Origin: Candidatus Pacearchaeota archaeon
Lineage (GTDB): Archaea > Nanobdellota > Nanobdellia > Pacearchaeales > GW2011-AR1
Assembly: GCA_003694055.1 (NCBI GenBank)
Contig: RFLC01000082.1
Coordinates: forward strand, 1-9,487
DNA length: 9,487 nt
Direction of reading: 5' to 3'
The position numbers and the translations under genes were made by a program. The notes beneath the pieces were generated by a model. The model had not been told where the DNA came from, ran no database searches, and saw only the letters and a list, made by a program, of their open reading frames with translations. This document shows positions 1 to 7,131 of this stretch, piece after piece (the stretch's first letter is position 1; each line of letters begins with the position of its first letter).

Positions 1-895
1 GGCTAGAAATTAAATTTTCGTGAGTGTAACTAATTTCTTGCTTAGCAGTTATTATGAAAAACGAGTCAGGATAAAATTCAAAGCTCGCTTCATCGCTCTC
101 AACCCTCACGCTCTCGCCATCTGCAGACACCAATTCAAGATTGCTCAGCTCGCTGTCAAAATCAATCTCTCCAACCAACCGAGGATTGACATCGTTTGTC
201 GCAGGGTCAATGCGGCGCCAGAGCTCTATCTTGTCAGCGCTAATATTGTAAATCGCACCTGTTGTCACAATGCTCACTCCACTATCGCCCTCCTCAACTG
301 AAAGAACTGACATGCCGAACAGACCCTGTCCAAGCGAAACTCTGCTCTCACCCTCGTCCTCGCTCGTGCCTGTTGCAAGCGGCGCGTCAGTTGCGACAAC
401 CTCTCCGCTCTGCTCTGAGCGCTTGGCAGGATAAATCAAAACCTTAACAACCTCATCAGCAGAAGAAATTCCAGCTCTTCGCAAAGCTTCCTCTTTTATC
501 GTAACACTCACATGCTCGTACGGCGCTAGCAAAGTCTCATCCTCAGGGCTCACCAAGCCTGCCAACTCTCCACCTCTCGTCGGATCAAGCGAATTATAAC
601 TAAACCTATTCCCATTGACATCCTCAACAACTGCGATAAACCCGACTGGCTCGTCAGGAAAATTGCTCTCCCGCACAACCACAAACCTAATCTCCCTTTC
701 TGGAGATGCAAGCTCAAACCGCCCTCCCTGCACAACAAGGTTTGCCTGCAACAACTCAGACTTAATCACTGTCTGCTCACCCCCTCGCACAACCCAAGGC
801 TTCAAAGCTGTCCAGACAATCACAAGAGCAACAAGCGCAAGCAAGAGCAAAACCACCCAATCCACAACACCCGCAAGACCGCGTTTCCTCATCAT
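1..895 (-). CDS. Type IV pilin-like surface protein, C-terminus cut by window edge
   Basis: An uninterrupted frame of 298 codons runs from ATG at 895 (or the adjacent ATG at 892) off the left edge. The N-terminus reads MMRKRGLAGVVDWVVLL, followed by a hydrophobic stretch to about residue 30. A basic tip, then Arg-Gly, then a hydrophobic helix is the pattern of archaeal class III (prepilin peptidase) signals, with cleavage expected after Gly6. The rest looks like a soluble, beta-rich, acidic outer domain with one N-glycosylation sequon (NIS) and no cysteine among the residues read. Family knowledge: such proteins are pilins, archaellin-like subunits or simple surface proteins held by the N-terminal helix. 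No pilus assembly ATPase or prepilin peptidase is nearby, so the pilus role is inferred. A single non-cleaved membrane anchor is the main alternative. A TATA-like box at 913-922 fits a leaderless start here. The 163-base gap to the gene upstream argues against a shared operon. Confidence 0.72.
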   Translation of the reverse strand, partial: MMRKRGLAGVVDWVVLLLLALVALVIVWTALKPWVVRGGEQTVIKSELLQANLVVQGGRFELASPEREIRFVVVRESNFPDEPVGFIAVVEDVNGNRFSYNSLDPTRGGELAGLVSPEDETLLAPYEHVSVTIKEEALRRAGISSADEVVKVLIYPAKRSEQSGEVVATDAPLATGTSEDEGESRVSLGQGLFGMSVLSVEEGDSGVSIVTTGAIYNISADKIELWRRIDPATNDVNPRLVGEIDFDSELSNLELVSADGESVRVESDEASFEFYPDSFFIITAKQEISYTHENLISS

Positions 896-912
896 TTAAC
901 TAAGTAAAAGAA

Positions 913-922
913 CTTTAAAAGC
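913..922 (-). promoter_or_regulatory. TATA box of the pilin-like gene
   Basis: On the minus strand the sequence is GCTTTTAAAG, centred about 24 bases before the ATG at 895 and 27 before the second ATG at 892. This spacing puts transcription initiation at or next to the start codon, so the mRNA is probably leaderless. No Shine-Dalgarno-like motif is present between the box and the ATG. Confidence 0.6.
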
Positions 923-1058
923 ATTCCTTGCACTCGCTCTAACAACCGAACGACATCCCCTTGCATTAAAGTGCCGGGATTGAGTAAGCAACGTTGCGCG
1001 CGCTTGCGCTTCGCGTGTTATTTCTTTAACAACTCTCGCGCTTTTGCCAATTATTTCT

Positions 1059-1556
1059 TTATTGGGCTCTGTAGCTTTCAATCTCCCTCTTGATTCTCCA
1101 CAGGGAGTAAATTGAAACTGCGAAGCTCAAAGCTGTAAGTCCCCCTAAAACGCTCGTCGGAAAGAGTGGAGGAGACTCAACCTCTGCAATTGTCCTCTTA
1201 ATGTCGCTCGCTCTCGCCTCAATTGCCTCAAGCTTCTCTCCCAGCCTTTCTCGCTTTCTAGTGACTGCCTCGCTTTCAAGTCCTGCTTCTTCGGCAGTTC
1301 TTTGCAAAGCTCGGTAGTCTTGCTCCACAACCGCTCGTTGTTGTTGCAGTGCGTCAAGTTCTCTGTACAAAGGTTGCGCCACGTCGTAGTTGTAAGTCAT
1401 TGCTGCAAAAGTTCCAAGCGTGCCAACAACTGTCCCGACAAAACCTCTTATAGCTAACCGGCACCGCCATTCCACCCTCTCAATGATGTCGCTCAAATTC
1501 TTCCCTTTGCTTCGGTTTTCTTCATTCACCCCTATCAACTCTGTTTCTGATTCCAT
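1059..1556 (-). CDS. Unrecognised two-membrane-segment coiled-coil protein (165 aa)
   Basis: I do not recognise a family. The N-terminal 35 residues are polar and charged and end in a basic stretch (RVEWRCRLAIR). A hydrophobic segment at about 36-55 follows, then a long charged, Gln/Glu/Arg-rich region at about 62-126 with coiled-coil character, then a second hydrophobic segment at about 132-153, and a short basic tail (WRIKREIESYRAQ). By the positive-inside rule both ends would lie in the cytoplasm and the coiled coil would be a hairpin outside. This topology is an inference. Coiled-coil membrane proteins of this type are often scaffolds or spacers, but nothing here gives a specific role. 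The ATG at 1556 is chosen because a TATA-like box is centred 27 bases upstream, implying a leaderless start. The gene diverges from cysS across 435 bases and lies upstream of, but separately from, the pilin-like gene. Confidence 0.7.
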   Translation of the reverse strand: MESETELIGVNEENRSKGKNLSDIIERVEWRCRLAIRGFVGTVVGTLGTFAAMTYNYDVAQPLYRELDALQQQRAVVEQDYRALQRTAEEAGLESEAVTRKRERLGEKLEAIEARASDIKRTIAEVESPPLFPTSVLGGLTALSFAVSIYSLWRIKREIESYRAQ

Positions 1557-1578
1557 ATAGTAATTCCTTCGAGGTAGC

Positions 1579-1588
1579 GTTTAAATCT
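1579..1588 (-). promoter_or_regulatory. TATA box of the coiled-coil membrane protein gene
   Basis: The minus strand carries AGATTTAAAC, centred about 27 bases upstream of the ATG at 1556, which is the archaeal TATA-to-start distance. The start codon would be the first transcribed base or close to it. Confidence 0.6.
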
Positions 1589-1962
1589 TTCGGTTCACTC
1601 AAACCAAGTGCGTGGAGCAGCGCGGCAAGAAATACATTTCGCGCCCCGATGTTTTGCCGACAAACTCAGTTTTTCGCAGCAACGCGCGCCGCTCGCGTGT
1701 GCGTCACGTTGGCTCGCCATTCTAATTACACTCAAATTTCTTATTATTTTTAGAATAAAACATGCGCAATTAATTCCCGCACTAAAGCAAGGTTTCTTGC
1801 GCGCGATTAACAAACCTGCATTTGCATTCTTGGCAACGATGCAACTAATTTCACGCCCGCAGAGTCAGGAGCAGCACGCGCCTTGCCGTTAACGCAAAAC
1901 ACTTCAACCGCATTTCTTAAAAACGCTTTCCAAGTACCCTAGCTCTAACGCTCAAAGCAAAA

Positions 1963-1972
1963 CCTTTAAACC
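1963..1972 (+). promoter_or_regulatory. TATA box of cysS
   Basis: CCTTTAAACC lies about 25 bases before the ATG at 1992. The leader between them is A-rich (CTAAAAAAAGC) with no Shine-Dalgarno motif, so cysS mRNA is probably leaderless. Confidence 0.6.
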
Positions 1973-1991
1973 TAACTGCCCTAAAAAAAGC

Positions 1992-3404
1992 ATGAAAAAA
2001 CTCCAACTTTACAACACGCTAACCCGACGGAAAGAGCCATTCAAGCCAATTCACGACAACGAAGCAAGGGTTTACACATGCGGCCCAACGGTTTACTCCT
2101 ACCAGCACATAGGAAACATGCGCGCGTACATATTTGCAGACACTCTCAAGCGAGTCCTGCTTTTCAACGGATATAAAGTAAAGCACGTTATCAATGTCAC
2201 AGACGTGGGGCACTTGACAAGCGACGCTGACGAGGGCGAGGACAAAATTGAGCGCGCTGCGAGAAAAGAAAAGAAGAGCGCAAAAGAAATAGCAGAGTTC
2301 TATTTCTCAGTTTTCAAACAAGACTTGAGAAAGCTGAACGTGCTCGAACCAGACGTCTGGCCGAAGGCAAGCGAGCACATCAAAGAGCAAATCGAGCTAA
2401 TCAAAAAACTAGAAAGTAAGGGTTACACTTACACGACTTCCGACGGAATTTACTTTGACTCCTCAAAATTCAAAGACTACGGAAAGCTCGCAAGACTAAA
2501 ACCAGAGAACTTGAAAGCAGGAAAGCGAGTTGCGTTGCGAGAGAAAAAACACAAAACTGATTTCGCGCTCTGGAAGTTCTCTGAAAAGCCTGGTGTGAGG
2601 CAACAAGAGTGGGACCCGAAGAATTTCGGAGCTGATTGGCCAACCGGATTTCCGGGATGGCACATCGAGTGCTCGGCAATGAGCATGAAATACCTTGGCG
2701 AGAGTTTTGACATTCACACAGGAGGCGAGGACCACATAGCAGTGCACCACACAAACGAAATCGCGCAGAGCGAAGCAGCAACAGGAAAGAAATTCGTGAA
2801 CTACTGGCTGCATGTCGCGTTTCTAACATTTAAAGGAAAAAAGGTCTCAAAATCAACAGGAGGGCTTTACACAATCTCAGAGCTAGAGGAAATGGGCTAC
2901 TCCCCGCTTGCTTTTCGCTACCTCTGCCTGCAAACGCACTACCGCAAGCCACTTGCATTTTCATTCCAAAACCTCGACTCAGCCCAGCATGCGCTAGAGC
3001 GCGCGAGAAGAAAAGTCATTGAAGAGAAAAACTCCCCGCGAGATGGAAAGGACAAAACTCAAACCTACCTCGAAAGTTTTGCAAATGCCATCAACGACGA
3101 CCTGAACACGCCACTAGCATTGCAAGTTCTCTGGCAAGTTCTCGACGACGAGAGTTTCGCAAGCGACACAAAGCTCGCGCTGATAGAAAAATTTGACCTT
3201 GCGCTAGGGTTGAATCTCAGCTCAGCAGAAGAGGAAAAAGTGCGTGCTCCGGAGGAAGTGAAACAACTCCTAGAGAAGCGCGAAGAGCTGAGGCAAAAGA
3301 AAAAGTTCGAAGAGGCCGACAAACTCCGCGAGGAAATCAAGGCAAGAGGTTTTGCAATAGAAGACACTCCCTCTGGACCAAAGCTAAGGAGATTGAAGAA
3401 ATAA
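1992..3404 (+). CDS. cysS: Cysteinyl-tRNA synthetase
   Basis: Charges tRNA-Cys with cysteine in the cytoplasm, a class Ia aminoacyl-tRNA synthetase reaction that uses ATP. At 470 residues it has the usual family length. Visible signatures in order: YTCGPTVY at 28-35 with zinc ligand Cys30; HIGN at 39-42, the class I HIGH motif in its common CysRS variant; NVTDVGH at 68-74; GWHIECSAMS at 222-231 with zinc ligand Cys227; the HHTNEIAQSEA motif from 252 with ligands His252 and Glu256; and KVSKS at 284-288, the KMSKS loop. The tail (about 421-470) is the helical CysRS C-terminal region ending DTPSGPKLRRLKK, of the kind seen in bacterial-type enzymes. All catalytic and metal residues appear intact. 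The ATG at 1992 is supported by the TATA box 25 bases upstream. The gene stands alone: divergent from 1556 on the left and separated from the EF-2 gene by a repeat-rich spacer with its own promoter. Confidence 0.97.
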   Translation: MKKLQLYNTLTRRKEPFKPIHDNEARVYTCGPTVYSYQHIGNMRAYIFADTLKRVLLFNGYKVKHVINVTDVGHLTSDADEGEDKIERAARKEKKSAKEIAEFYFSVFKQDLRKLNVLEPDVWPKASEHIKEQIELIKKLESKGYTYTTSDGIYFDSSKFKDYGKLARLKPENLKAGKRVALREKKHKTDFALWKFSEKPGVRQQEWDPKNFGADWPTGFPGWHIECSAMSMKYLGESFDIHTGGEDHIAVHHTNEIAQSEAATGKKFVNYWLHVAFLTFKGKKVSKSTGGLYTISELEEMGYSPLAFRYLCLQTHYRKPLAFSFQNLDSAQHALERARRKVIEEKNSPRDGKDKTQTYLESFANAINDDLNTPLALQVLWQVLDDESFASDTKLALIEKFDLALGLNLSSAEEEKVRAPEEVKQLLEKREELRQKKKFEEADKLREEIKARGFAIEDTPSGPKLRRLKK

Positions 3405-3425
3405 AGGCACGCGATTTCTCAGATG

Positions 3426-3500
3426 CTCGCCCGGCGCGAGCGTTGCGGCGAGGAGTAGGTGTGCGCGAGTGTTGGGTTGGCTGCACTGGCTCTGCGCGCG
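3426..3500 (+). repeat. Repeat block X, copy A (75 bp, inverted relative to copy B)
   Basis: This block begins 22 bases after the cysS stop. It matches the reverse complement of 8223-8297 over its whole length with seven substitutions by my hand alignment (about 90% identity) and no gaps. Read on the plus strand, its first part gives LARRERCGEE and a TAG stop, exactly the last ten residues of the 94-residue protein at 8265-8549. Here no gene body precedes them: the same frame meets a stop a short way upstream. The two substitutions inside the coding-like part are both silent third-position changes. It is either a dispersed non-coding repeat or a relic tail of a second gene copy. Confidence 0.85.
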
Positions 3501-3501
3501 C

Positions 3502-3573
3502 CGCGAAAAAAATTGTATATACAAAAGTATATACAACAAAAACATCTCCTGCTTCAAACAAAAGAAAAGCGCG
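3502..3573 (+). repeat. Repeat block Y, copy A, with a perfect 10-bp dyad
   Basis: The block starts with CGCGAAAAAAATTG and ends with AAAGAAAAGCGCG. It matches 8131-8188 in direct orientation: shared start, a shared TTGTATATAC, a shared CAAAAAC, and a shared 21-base end block (3553-3573). Copy A contains an extra segment that completes an inverted repeat: arms at 3513-3522 and 3527-3536 (TTGTATATAC and its complement) around AAAA. The dyad lies about 150 bases before the EF-2 start, so an operator role is possible but unproven. Confidence 0.8.
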
Positions 3574-3652
3574 TTTTAAAGTAAAATCTGTAAAAAGCTA
3601 AACTCTCCTCGGAGATGATTGTGAATTTTCCAGGCGCGCAACACGCCAACCC

Positions 3653-3666
3653 AAATTTTTAAAAAG
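3653..3666 (+). promoter_or_regulatory. TATA box of the EF-2 gene
   Basis: AAATTTTTAAAAAG is centred about 28 bases upstream of the ATG at 3688. This is the spacing for a leaderless transcript, and it supports 3688 rather than the in-frame TTG at 3679 as the start. Confidence 0.6.
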
Positions 3667-3687
3667 CCAATTTTATTTTTGCAAGTC

Positions 3688-5862
3688 ATGGCGACTGACA
3701 AGAGTGAAGCAAAGATTATTGAGTTGATGCAACAGCCTGAGAGGATAAGGAACATTGCAATAGCTGCGCACATCGACCATGGCAAGACAACTTTTTCTGA
3801 CAACTTGCTCAGCGGAGCAGGGATGATTTCCGAGGAGCTTGCTGGAAAGCAGTTGGCGCTTGACTTTCATGAGGATGAGAAGGAAAGAGGGATTACAATT
3901 GATGCTGCTAATGTGAGCATGGTGCACGAGTTTGAGGGAAAAGAATACCTCATAAACTTGATTGACACTCCTGGACACGTTGACTTCGGCGGCGACGTGA
4001 CGCGCGCGATGCGAGCAGTGGATGGGTGCATTGTGCTTGTGTGCGCTGTCGAGGGAATCATGCCGCAAACAGAAACTGTGCTAAGGCAGGCGTTGCGCGA
4101 GCGCGTGAAGCCAGTGCTTTTCATCAACAAAGTTGATCGTTTGATAAGAGAGGTCAAGCTAACTCCTGAAAAGATGCAGGAGAGGTTTGTTAAAGTCATC
4201 AGCGAGGTTAACAGCTTGATTAAGAAAATTGCGGAGGAGGAGTTTGGCGATAAGTGGAGAGTGAATGTTCAGGATGGAAGCGTGGCGTTCGGTTCTGCGT
4301 TTCACAAGTGGGCGCTGAGCGTGCCATTCATGCAGGAGAAAGGCATTTCTTTCAAGGACATAATTGAGGCTTACAACGACGAGAACGAGGCGTGGAAAGA
4401 ACTTGCGCACCGCGCGCCGCTCCACCAGGTTGTGCTGAACATGGTAATCAAGCACCACCCGAACCCAATTGATGCGCAAAAATACCGCATCGAGAAAATT
4501 TGGCCTGGCGATTTGAACAGCAAGGTCGGACAAGACTTGCTCAACTGCGACAAGAACGGAGAGCCGGCGTTTGTTTGCACAAAGGTCGTGATTGACAAGA
4601 ACGCAGGAGAGATTGCAGCAGGAAGGTTGTTCTCAGGCACGCTTGCGCAAGGCGATAGCGTTTACATGAACCTTGCGAAAAAGAAGGCGACGCTTCAGCA
4701 GGTTTCAGTTTACCGCGGGCTGAGACGAATTCAGCTTGACAAAGTTTATGCAGGAAACATCGTCGGGCTTGTGGGTTTGAAAGGAATCGACGCCGGCGAA
4801 ACTGTCAGCAAGAACGAGATTGAGCCGTTTGAGTCGCTTAAGCACATTTTTGAGCCAGTTGTTACGAAGAGCATCGAGCCAGTCCGGGCAGTTGACTTGC
4901 CGAAGCTCGTCGAGGTTTTGCGACAGGTTGCGAAGGAATACTCGGGCGTGAAGATTGAGATTAACGAAGAAACTGGCGAGAACCTGATTTCAGGAATGGG
5001 CGAGTTGCACTTGGAGGTGATTGAGAACAGGATTAAGTCAGAGAAAGGGCTTGAGGTAAAGACCGGTCCGCCGATTGTGGTTTATCGAGAAACCGTGACA
5101 AAGGCAAGCCCGACTGTTGAGGTTCGCACGCCGAACGGGCACAACATATTCTTCTTCAGCATCGAGCCATTGGAAGATTTTGTGTTTGATGCTATTGAGC
5201 GCGGCGAGCTTCCTGAGGAAAGGTTGAAGAAACGCGCTGAGCAAGTTAGGAAAAAGCTTGCTGAGATTGGGGTCAGCACAGAAGAGGCAAGGCAGTACAG
5301 AGAGATTTACAAGGGCAATGTGTTTGAGGACCGAACGCGAGGAATTGTCTTGCTTGGCGAGGTGATTGACTCTATCATGGACGGCTGGCGACTGATTGTC
5401 GACGCAGGCCCACTTGCAAAAGAGCCGCTAATGAAAACTAAGTTTATTTTGTGGGATGCAAAGATTCACGTTGACCACATGCACCGAGGACCTGCGCAAA
5501 TTTATCCTGCTGTGAGAAAAGCTGTTCATGAAACAATGAAGCTTGCAGGCGCGACAATGCTTGAGCCAGTTCAGACGATGCGCATCGAAGCTCCAGCAGA
5601 GTTCATGGGCGCGCTAACTTCTTTAATCAGCAGCAAACGAGGAGAGCTCTTGGATGTGAAGCAAGAAGGCGAAACCACAATTGTTATCGCAAAAATCCCT
5701 GTTGCTGAGATGATTGGTTGGAGCAATGACTTGCGCTCAAGCACGCAGGGAAGGGCAGTCTCCAGCTTAGTTGACCAGCAGTTCCAGCGCGTGCCAAGAG
5801 AGTTGCAGGACAATGTCATCAAAAAGATAAGAGAACGCAAAGGGCTGTCAGAGAACCAGTAA
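3688..5862 (+). CDS. fusA: Translation elongation factor EF-2
   Basis: GTPase that drives translocation of tRNA and mRNA on the ribosome. The 724-residue product is a normal archaeal length. GTP-binding motifs: AHIDHGKT at 27-34 (P loop), RGITI at 67-71 (switch I), DTPGH at 93-97 and NKVD at 147-150. Domain II follows (about 290-380), then domain III with SGMGELHLEV near 435-444, and domains IV-V. In domain IV, VDHMHRGPAQIYPAVR (595-610) contains His599, the residue expected to be modified to diphthamide in archaea. The C-terminus ends IRERKGLSENQ, close to the usual archaeal ending. I choose ATG 3688 (MATDKSEAK) because a TTG nine bases upstream would sit inside the leader and no ribosome binding site precedes it. 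The gene is monocistronic by its surroundings, flanked by a repeat-bearing spacer on the left and a GC-rich spacer on the right. All key residues appear present. Confidence 0.97.
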   Translation: MATDKSEAKIIELMQQPERIRNIAIAAHIDHGKTTFSDNLLSGAGMISEELAGKQLALDFHEDEKERGITIDAANVSMVHEFEGKEYLINLIDTPGHVDFGGDVTRAMRAVDGCIVLVCAVEGIMPQTETVLRQALRERVKPVLFINKVDRLIREVKLTPEKMQERFVKVISEVNSLIKKIAEEEFGDKWRVNVQDGSVAFGSAFHKWALSVPFMQEKGISFKDIIEAYNDENEAWKELAHRAPLHQVVLNMVIKHHPNPIDAQKYRIEKIWPGDLNSKVGQDLLNCDKNGEPAFVCTKVVIDKNAGEIAAGRLFSGTLAQGDSVYMNLAKKKATLQQVSVYRGLRRIQLDKVYAGNIVGLVGLKGIDAGETVSKNEIEPFESLKHIFEPVVTKSIEPVRAVDLPKLVEVLRQVAKEYSGVKIEINEETGENLISGMGELHLEVIENRIKSEKGLEVKTGPPIVVYRETVTKASPTVEVRTPNGHNIFFFSIEPLEDFVFDAIERGELPEERLKKRAEQVRKKLAEIGVSTEEARQYREIYKGNVFEDRTRGIVLLGEVIDSIMDGWRLIVDAGPLAKEPLMKTKFILWDAKIHVDHMHRGPAQIYPAVRKAVHETMKLAGATMLEPVQTMRIEAPAEFMGALTSLISSKRGELLDVKQEGETTIVIAKIPVAEMIGWSNDLRSSTQGRAVSSLVDQQFQRVPRELQDNVIKKIRERKGLSENQ

Positions 5863-6184
5863 AGTGCTCCCAATTTCTAAACGGACAGATTTCTTTGCAC
5901 TTGTTTAATTAGAGAGCGCGGCGCGAATCGGCATGAGCGAGGAAGCGAGCCGCGAGGGTTGGGATTTGAGCGGCGCGCGTTTCTCAAGGAAGATCAGGAC
6001 GCGTTACTTTTTGAGCAGTGTATTGTGCTTTCTAGAGAAAACTAAATTTTCCGTCGGCAGAAGCTAGTTTTGTTGCCCAAGTTGAGCAAGCAAAAGATAC
6101 TCGCGAGAGCAAGCCGCATGCCCGCGTTGTTTAAATTCCCAACGCAGTGCGAAAACTTTTATTTTTTGTTGTTTTCTGGAGAGC
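5863..6184. other. Spacer between the EF-2 gene and the methyltransferase gene
   Basis: This 322-base stretch has no convincing gene. A weak hairpin directly after the EF-2 stop (AAGTGC at 5862-5867 with GCACTT at 5897-5902, then GTTTAATT) could help termination, but the loop is long and I would not rely on it. Bases 5911-5985 are rich in GCG/CGC steps and contain no copy of blocks X or Y. CCGTCGGCAG at 6051-6060 is a half-match, inverted, to the dyad at 6964-6978. The right end holds the promoter of the next gene. Confidence 0.45.
6155..6164 (+). promoter_or_regulatory. TATA-like box of the methyltransferase gene
   Basis: ACTTTTATTT is centred about 26 bases before the ATG at 6185. A second AT-rich element, TTGTTTAAATT at 6127-6137, lies further upstream and is too distant for a leaderless start, so the nearer box is preferred. 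Confidence 0.45.
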
Positions 6185-6778
6185 ATGAGGAAAGAGGATT
6201 TGCTTGCTCACTTGCGCGCTCAAGGGTTCTCGAGCAAGGTGGTGCGCGCGTTCGCAAAAGTGCCTCGCGAGGAGTTTCTGCCAGAGCATCTGCGAGAGCT
6301 TGCCTATCTCGACACCGCGCTCCCTCTTGACCGCAACTCCACAATTTCCCAACCCAGCACAATTGCATTCATGCTAGAAAAGTTAGAGCTCGCTAGAAAG
6401 CAGAAAATTCTGGAAATAGGTTCTGGCTCTGGATATGTCCTTGCGCTACTTGCTGAGATAACTCGAGGAGAGATTTACGGCGTTGAAATAAATGAAATCC
6501 TAGCTAGAAAATCAGCAGAGACTTTGAAAAGGCTTGGCTACAATGCAAAGGTTGTGCATGCCAGCGGGTTTGATGGTCTTCCAAGCCACGCGCCGTTTGA
6601 CAGAATTCTCGCCAGCGCAGATTTTCAGGAGATTCCGTTTCATCTCGTAAACCAACTCAAATCAAAAGGCATTGTTGTTGCTCCGGTTGGAAGTGCAATT
6701 GTCAAACTCTCACGCTTGAACGGAAAAACAAAAGTTGAGCGATATGAAGGTTTTGTTTTTGTGCCAATGGAAAAATAG
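6185..6778 (+). CDS. pcm: Protein-L-isoaspartate O-methyltransferase family protein
   Basis: Expected to methylate L-isoaspartyl residues in damaged proteins using S-adenosylmethionine, starting their repair. Evidence along the 197 residues: an N-terminal helical part with VRAFAKVPREEFLPEHLRELAY (19-40), the usual PCMT opening; STISQPSTIAFMLE (52-65), the counterpart of the family's ISxP substrate loop; ILEIGSGSGYVLALLAEI (75-92), the SAM-binding glycine loop; GVEINEILA (99-107), the acidic end of strand 2; and DGLPSHAPFDRILASAD (130-146), followed by EIPFHLVNQLKSKGIVVAPVG (149-169), the family's conserved strand 4 and 5 region. The length is slightly below the commonest 205-220. It lacks the extended C-terminal strands of some homologues but ends naturally at TAG. 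It stands alone and converges on the envelope operon. A related small SAM methyltransferase of the same fold is the only realistic alternative. Confidence 0.88.
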   Translation: MRKEDLLAHLRAQGFSSKVVRAFAKVPREEFLPEHLRELAYLDTALPLDRNSTISQPSTIAFMLEKLELARKQKILEIGSGSGYVLALLAEITRGEIYGVEINEILARKSAETLKRLGYNAKVVHASGFDGLPSHAPFDRILASADFQEIPFHLVNQLKSKGIVVAPVGSAIVKLSRLNGKTKVERYEGFVFVPMEK

Positions 6779-6963
6779 CGCAGCGCTTTGAAGTGCTAGG
6801 TTTTGGTTAAGAGGGCAGTTCTCGGCGAGTGAGCGCGGGTCTCGAGCGCTTTGCGCGCGCGGCAAACTTGCTAGTTCACAAATGTCTTCGCGCATACCCC
6901 CTCCTGCCTTTGACTGCTTGGAGAGTACAATCCAGTTGAAATACGTTCCAACAACATTAATAT

Positions 6964-6978
6964 TTTGCCGACGGCAAA
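6964..6978. repeat. Perfect dyad TTTGCCG-A-CGGCAAA
   Basis: Seven-base arms flank a single A. Related fragments occur in other spacers: CGGCAAACTTG at 6860-6870, CCGTCGGCAG at 6051-6060 and TTTTGCCGACAAACTC at 1652-1667. It is compact enough to be a protein-binding operator, but it lies between convergent genes, which is a poor place for one. Its role is unknown. Confidence 0.5.
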
Positions 6979-7103
6979 CTTGATTTTAGATTACCAACGC
7001 AGCCCCGCTCTGCTTGCAAAATCTTCCGCGCTCGCTCACACCCTTACACGCATCATTCACACTGCTCGCAAGATTGCAGAACTTCAAAACCCTCGACAAC
7101 AGC

Positions 7104-7118
7104 AAACAAAAAAAGACA
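7104..7118 (-). terminator. T-rich terminator of the envelope operon
   Basis: On the minus strand, starting about 14 bases after the stop at 7132, the sequence reads TTGTCTTTTTTTGTTTG with an uninterrupted run of seven T. Archaeal terminators are often simple oligo-T tracts in the non-template strand without a strong hairpin, and this fits. Confidence 0.55.
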
Positions 7119-7131
7119 AAATTAGAGAAGT

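Larger units (their letters stand above)
1557..1991. other. Divergent intergenic region between 1556 (-) and cysS (+)
   Basis: This 435-base stretch holds the two outward promoters described separately. Between them it is a mosaic: a GC-rich part near 1676-1722 full of CGCG/GCGC steps, and an AT-rich part near 1723-1770. The short open frames inside give low-complexity, Arg/Ala/Cys-rich translations with no family resemblance, and I regard them as chance. I found no tRNA cloverleaf, no C/D-box pair and no repeat block matching those at 3426 or 8223. A partial copy of the TTTGCCGAC motif occurs at 1652-1660. Confidence 0.5.
6779..7131. other. Convergent spacer between the methyltransferase gene and the envelope operon
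   Basis: This 353-base region contains no gene I can support. It has a GC-rich patch at 6825-6862, a short repeat (CGGCAAACTTG at 6860-6870 and again at 6972-6982), a perfect 15-base dyad at 6964-6978, and an A-tract at 7108-7114 that reads as a T-run terminator for the minus-strand operon. Open frames in it are short and compositionally odd. Confidence 0.45.

Noticed and set aside
20..899. Several plus-strand open frames (20-301, 262-447, 615-899) opposite the pilin-like gene
   Set aside because: They are short, overlapping and in competing frames. The minus strand has one continuous 298-codon frame with a coherent membrane-anchored protein, a start and a promoter.
1591..1610. GGTTCACTCAAACC, resembling a tRNA T-arm
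   Set aside because: The loop does not match the T-loop consensus, no acceptor, D or anticodon stems are found around it, and it overlaps the promoter of the gene at 1556.
2106..2118. HIGN instead of HIGH in CysRS as a possible defect
   Set aside because: HIGN is a common natural form of this motif in functional CysRS enzymes.
3679..3687. TTG at 3679 as an upstream start for EF-2
   Set aside because: It adds only three residues and falls in the expected untranscribed region between the TATA box and the ATG at 3688.
3405..3687. Repeats here as a CRISPR array or insertion sequence
   Set aside because: There are only single copies of each block locally, no regular spacing, no transposase, and no target duplication that I could identify.
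5977..5998. GCGGCGCGCG and TCTCAAGGA, both found near 8286-8311
   Set aside because: The two words have different spacing and the first is a low-complexity GC word common in these spacers; no further similarity around them.
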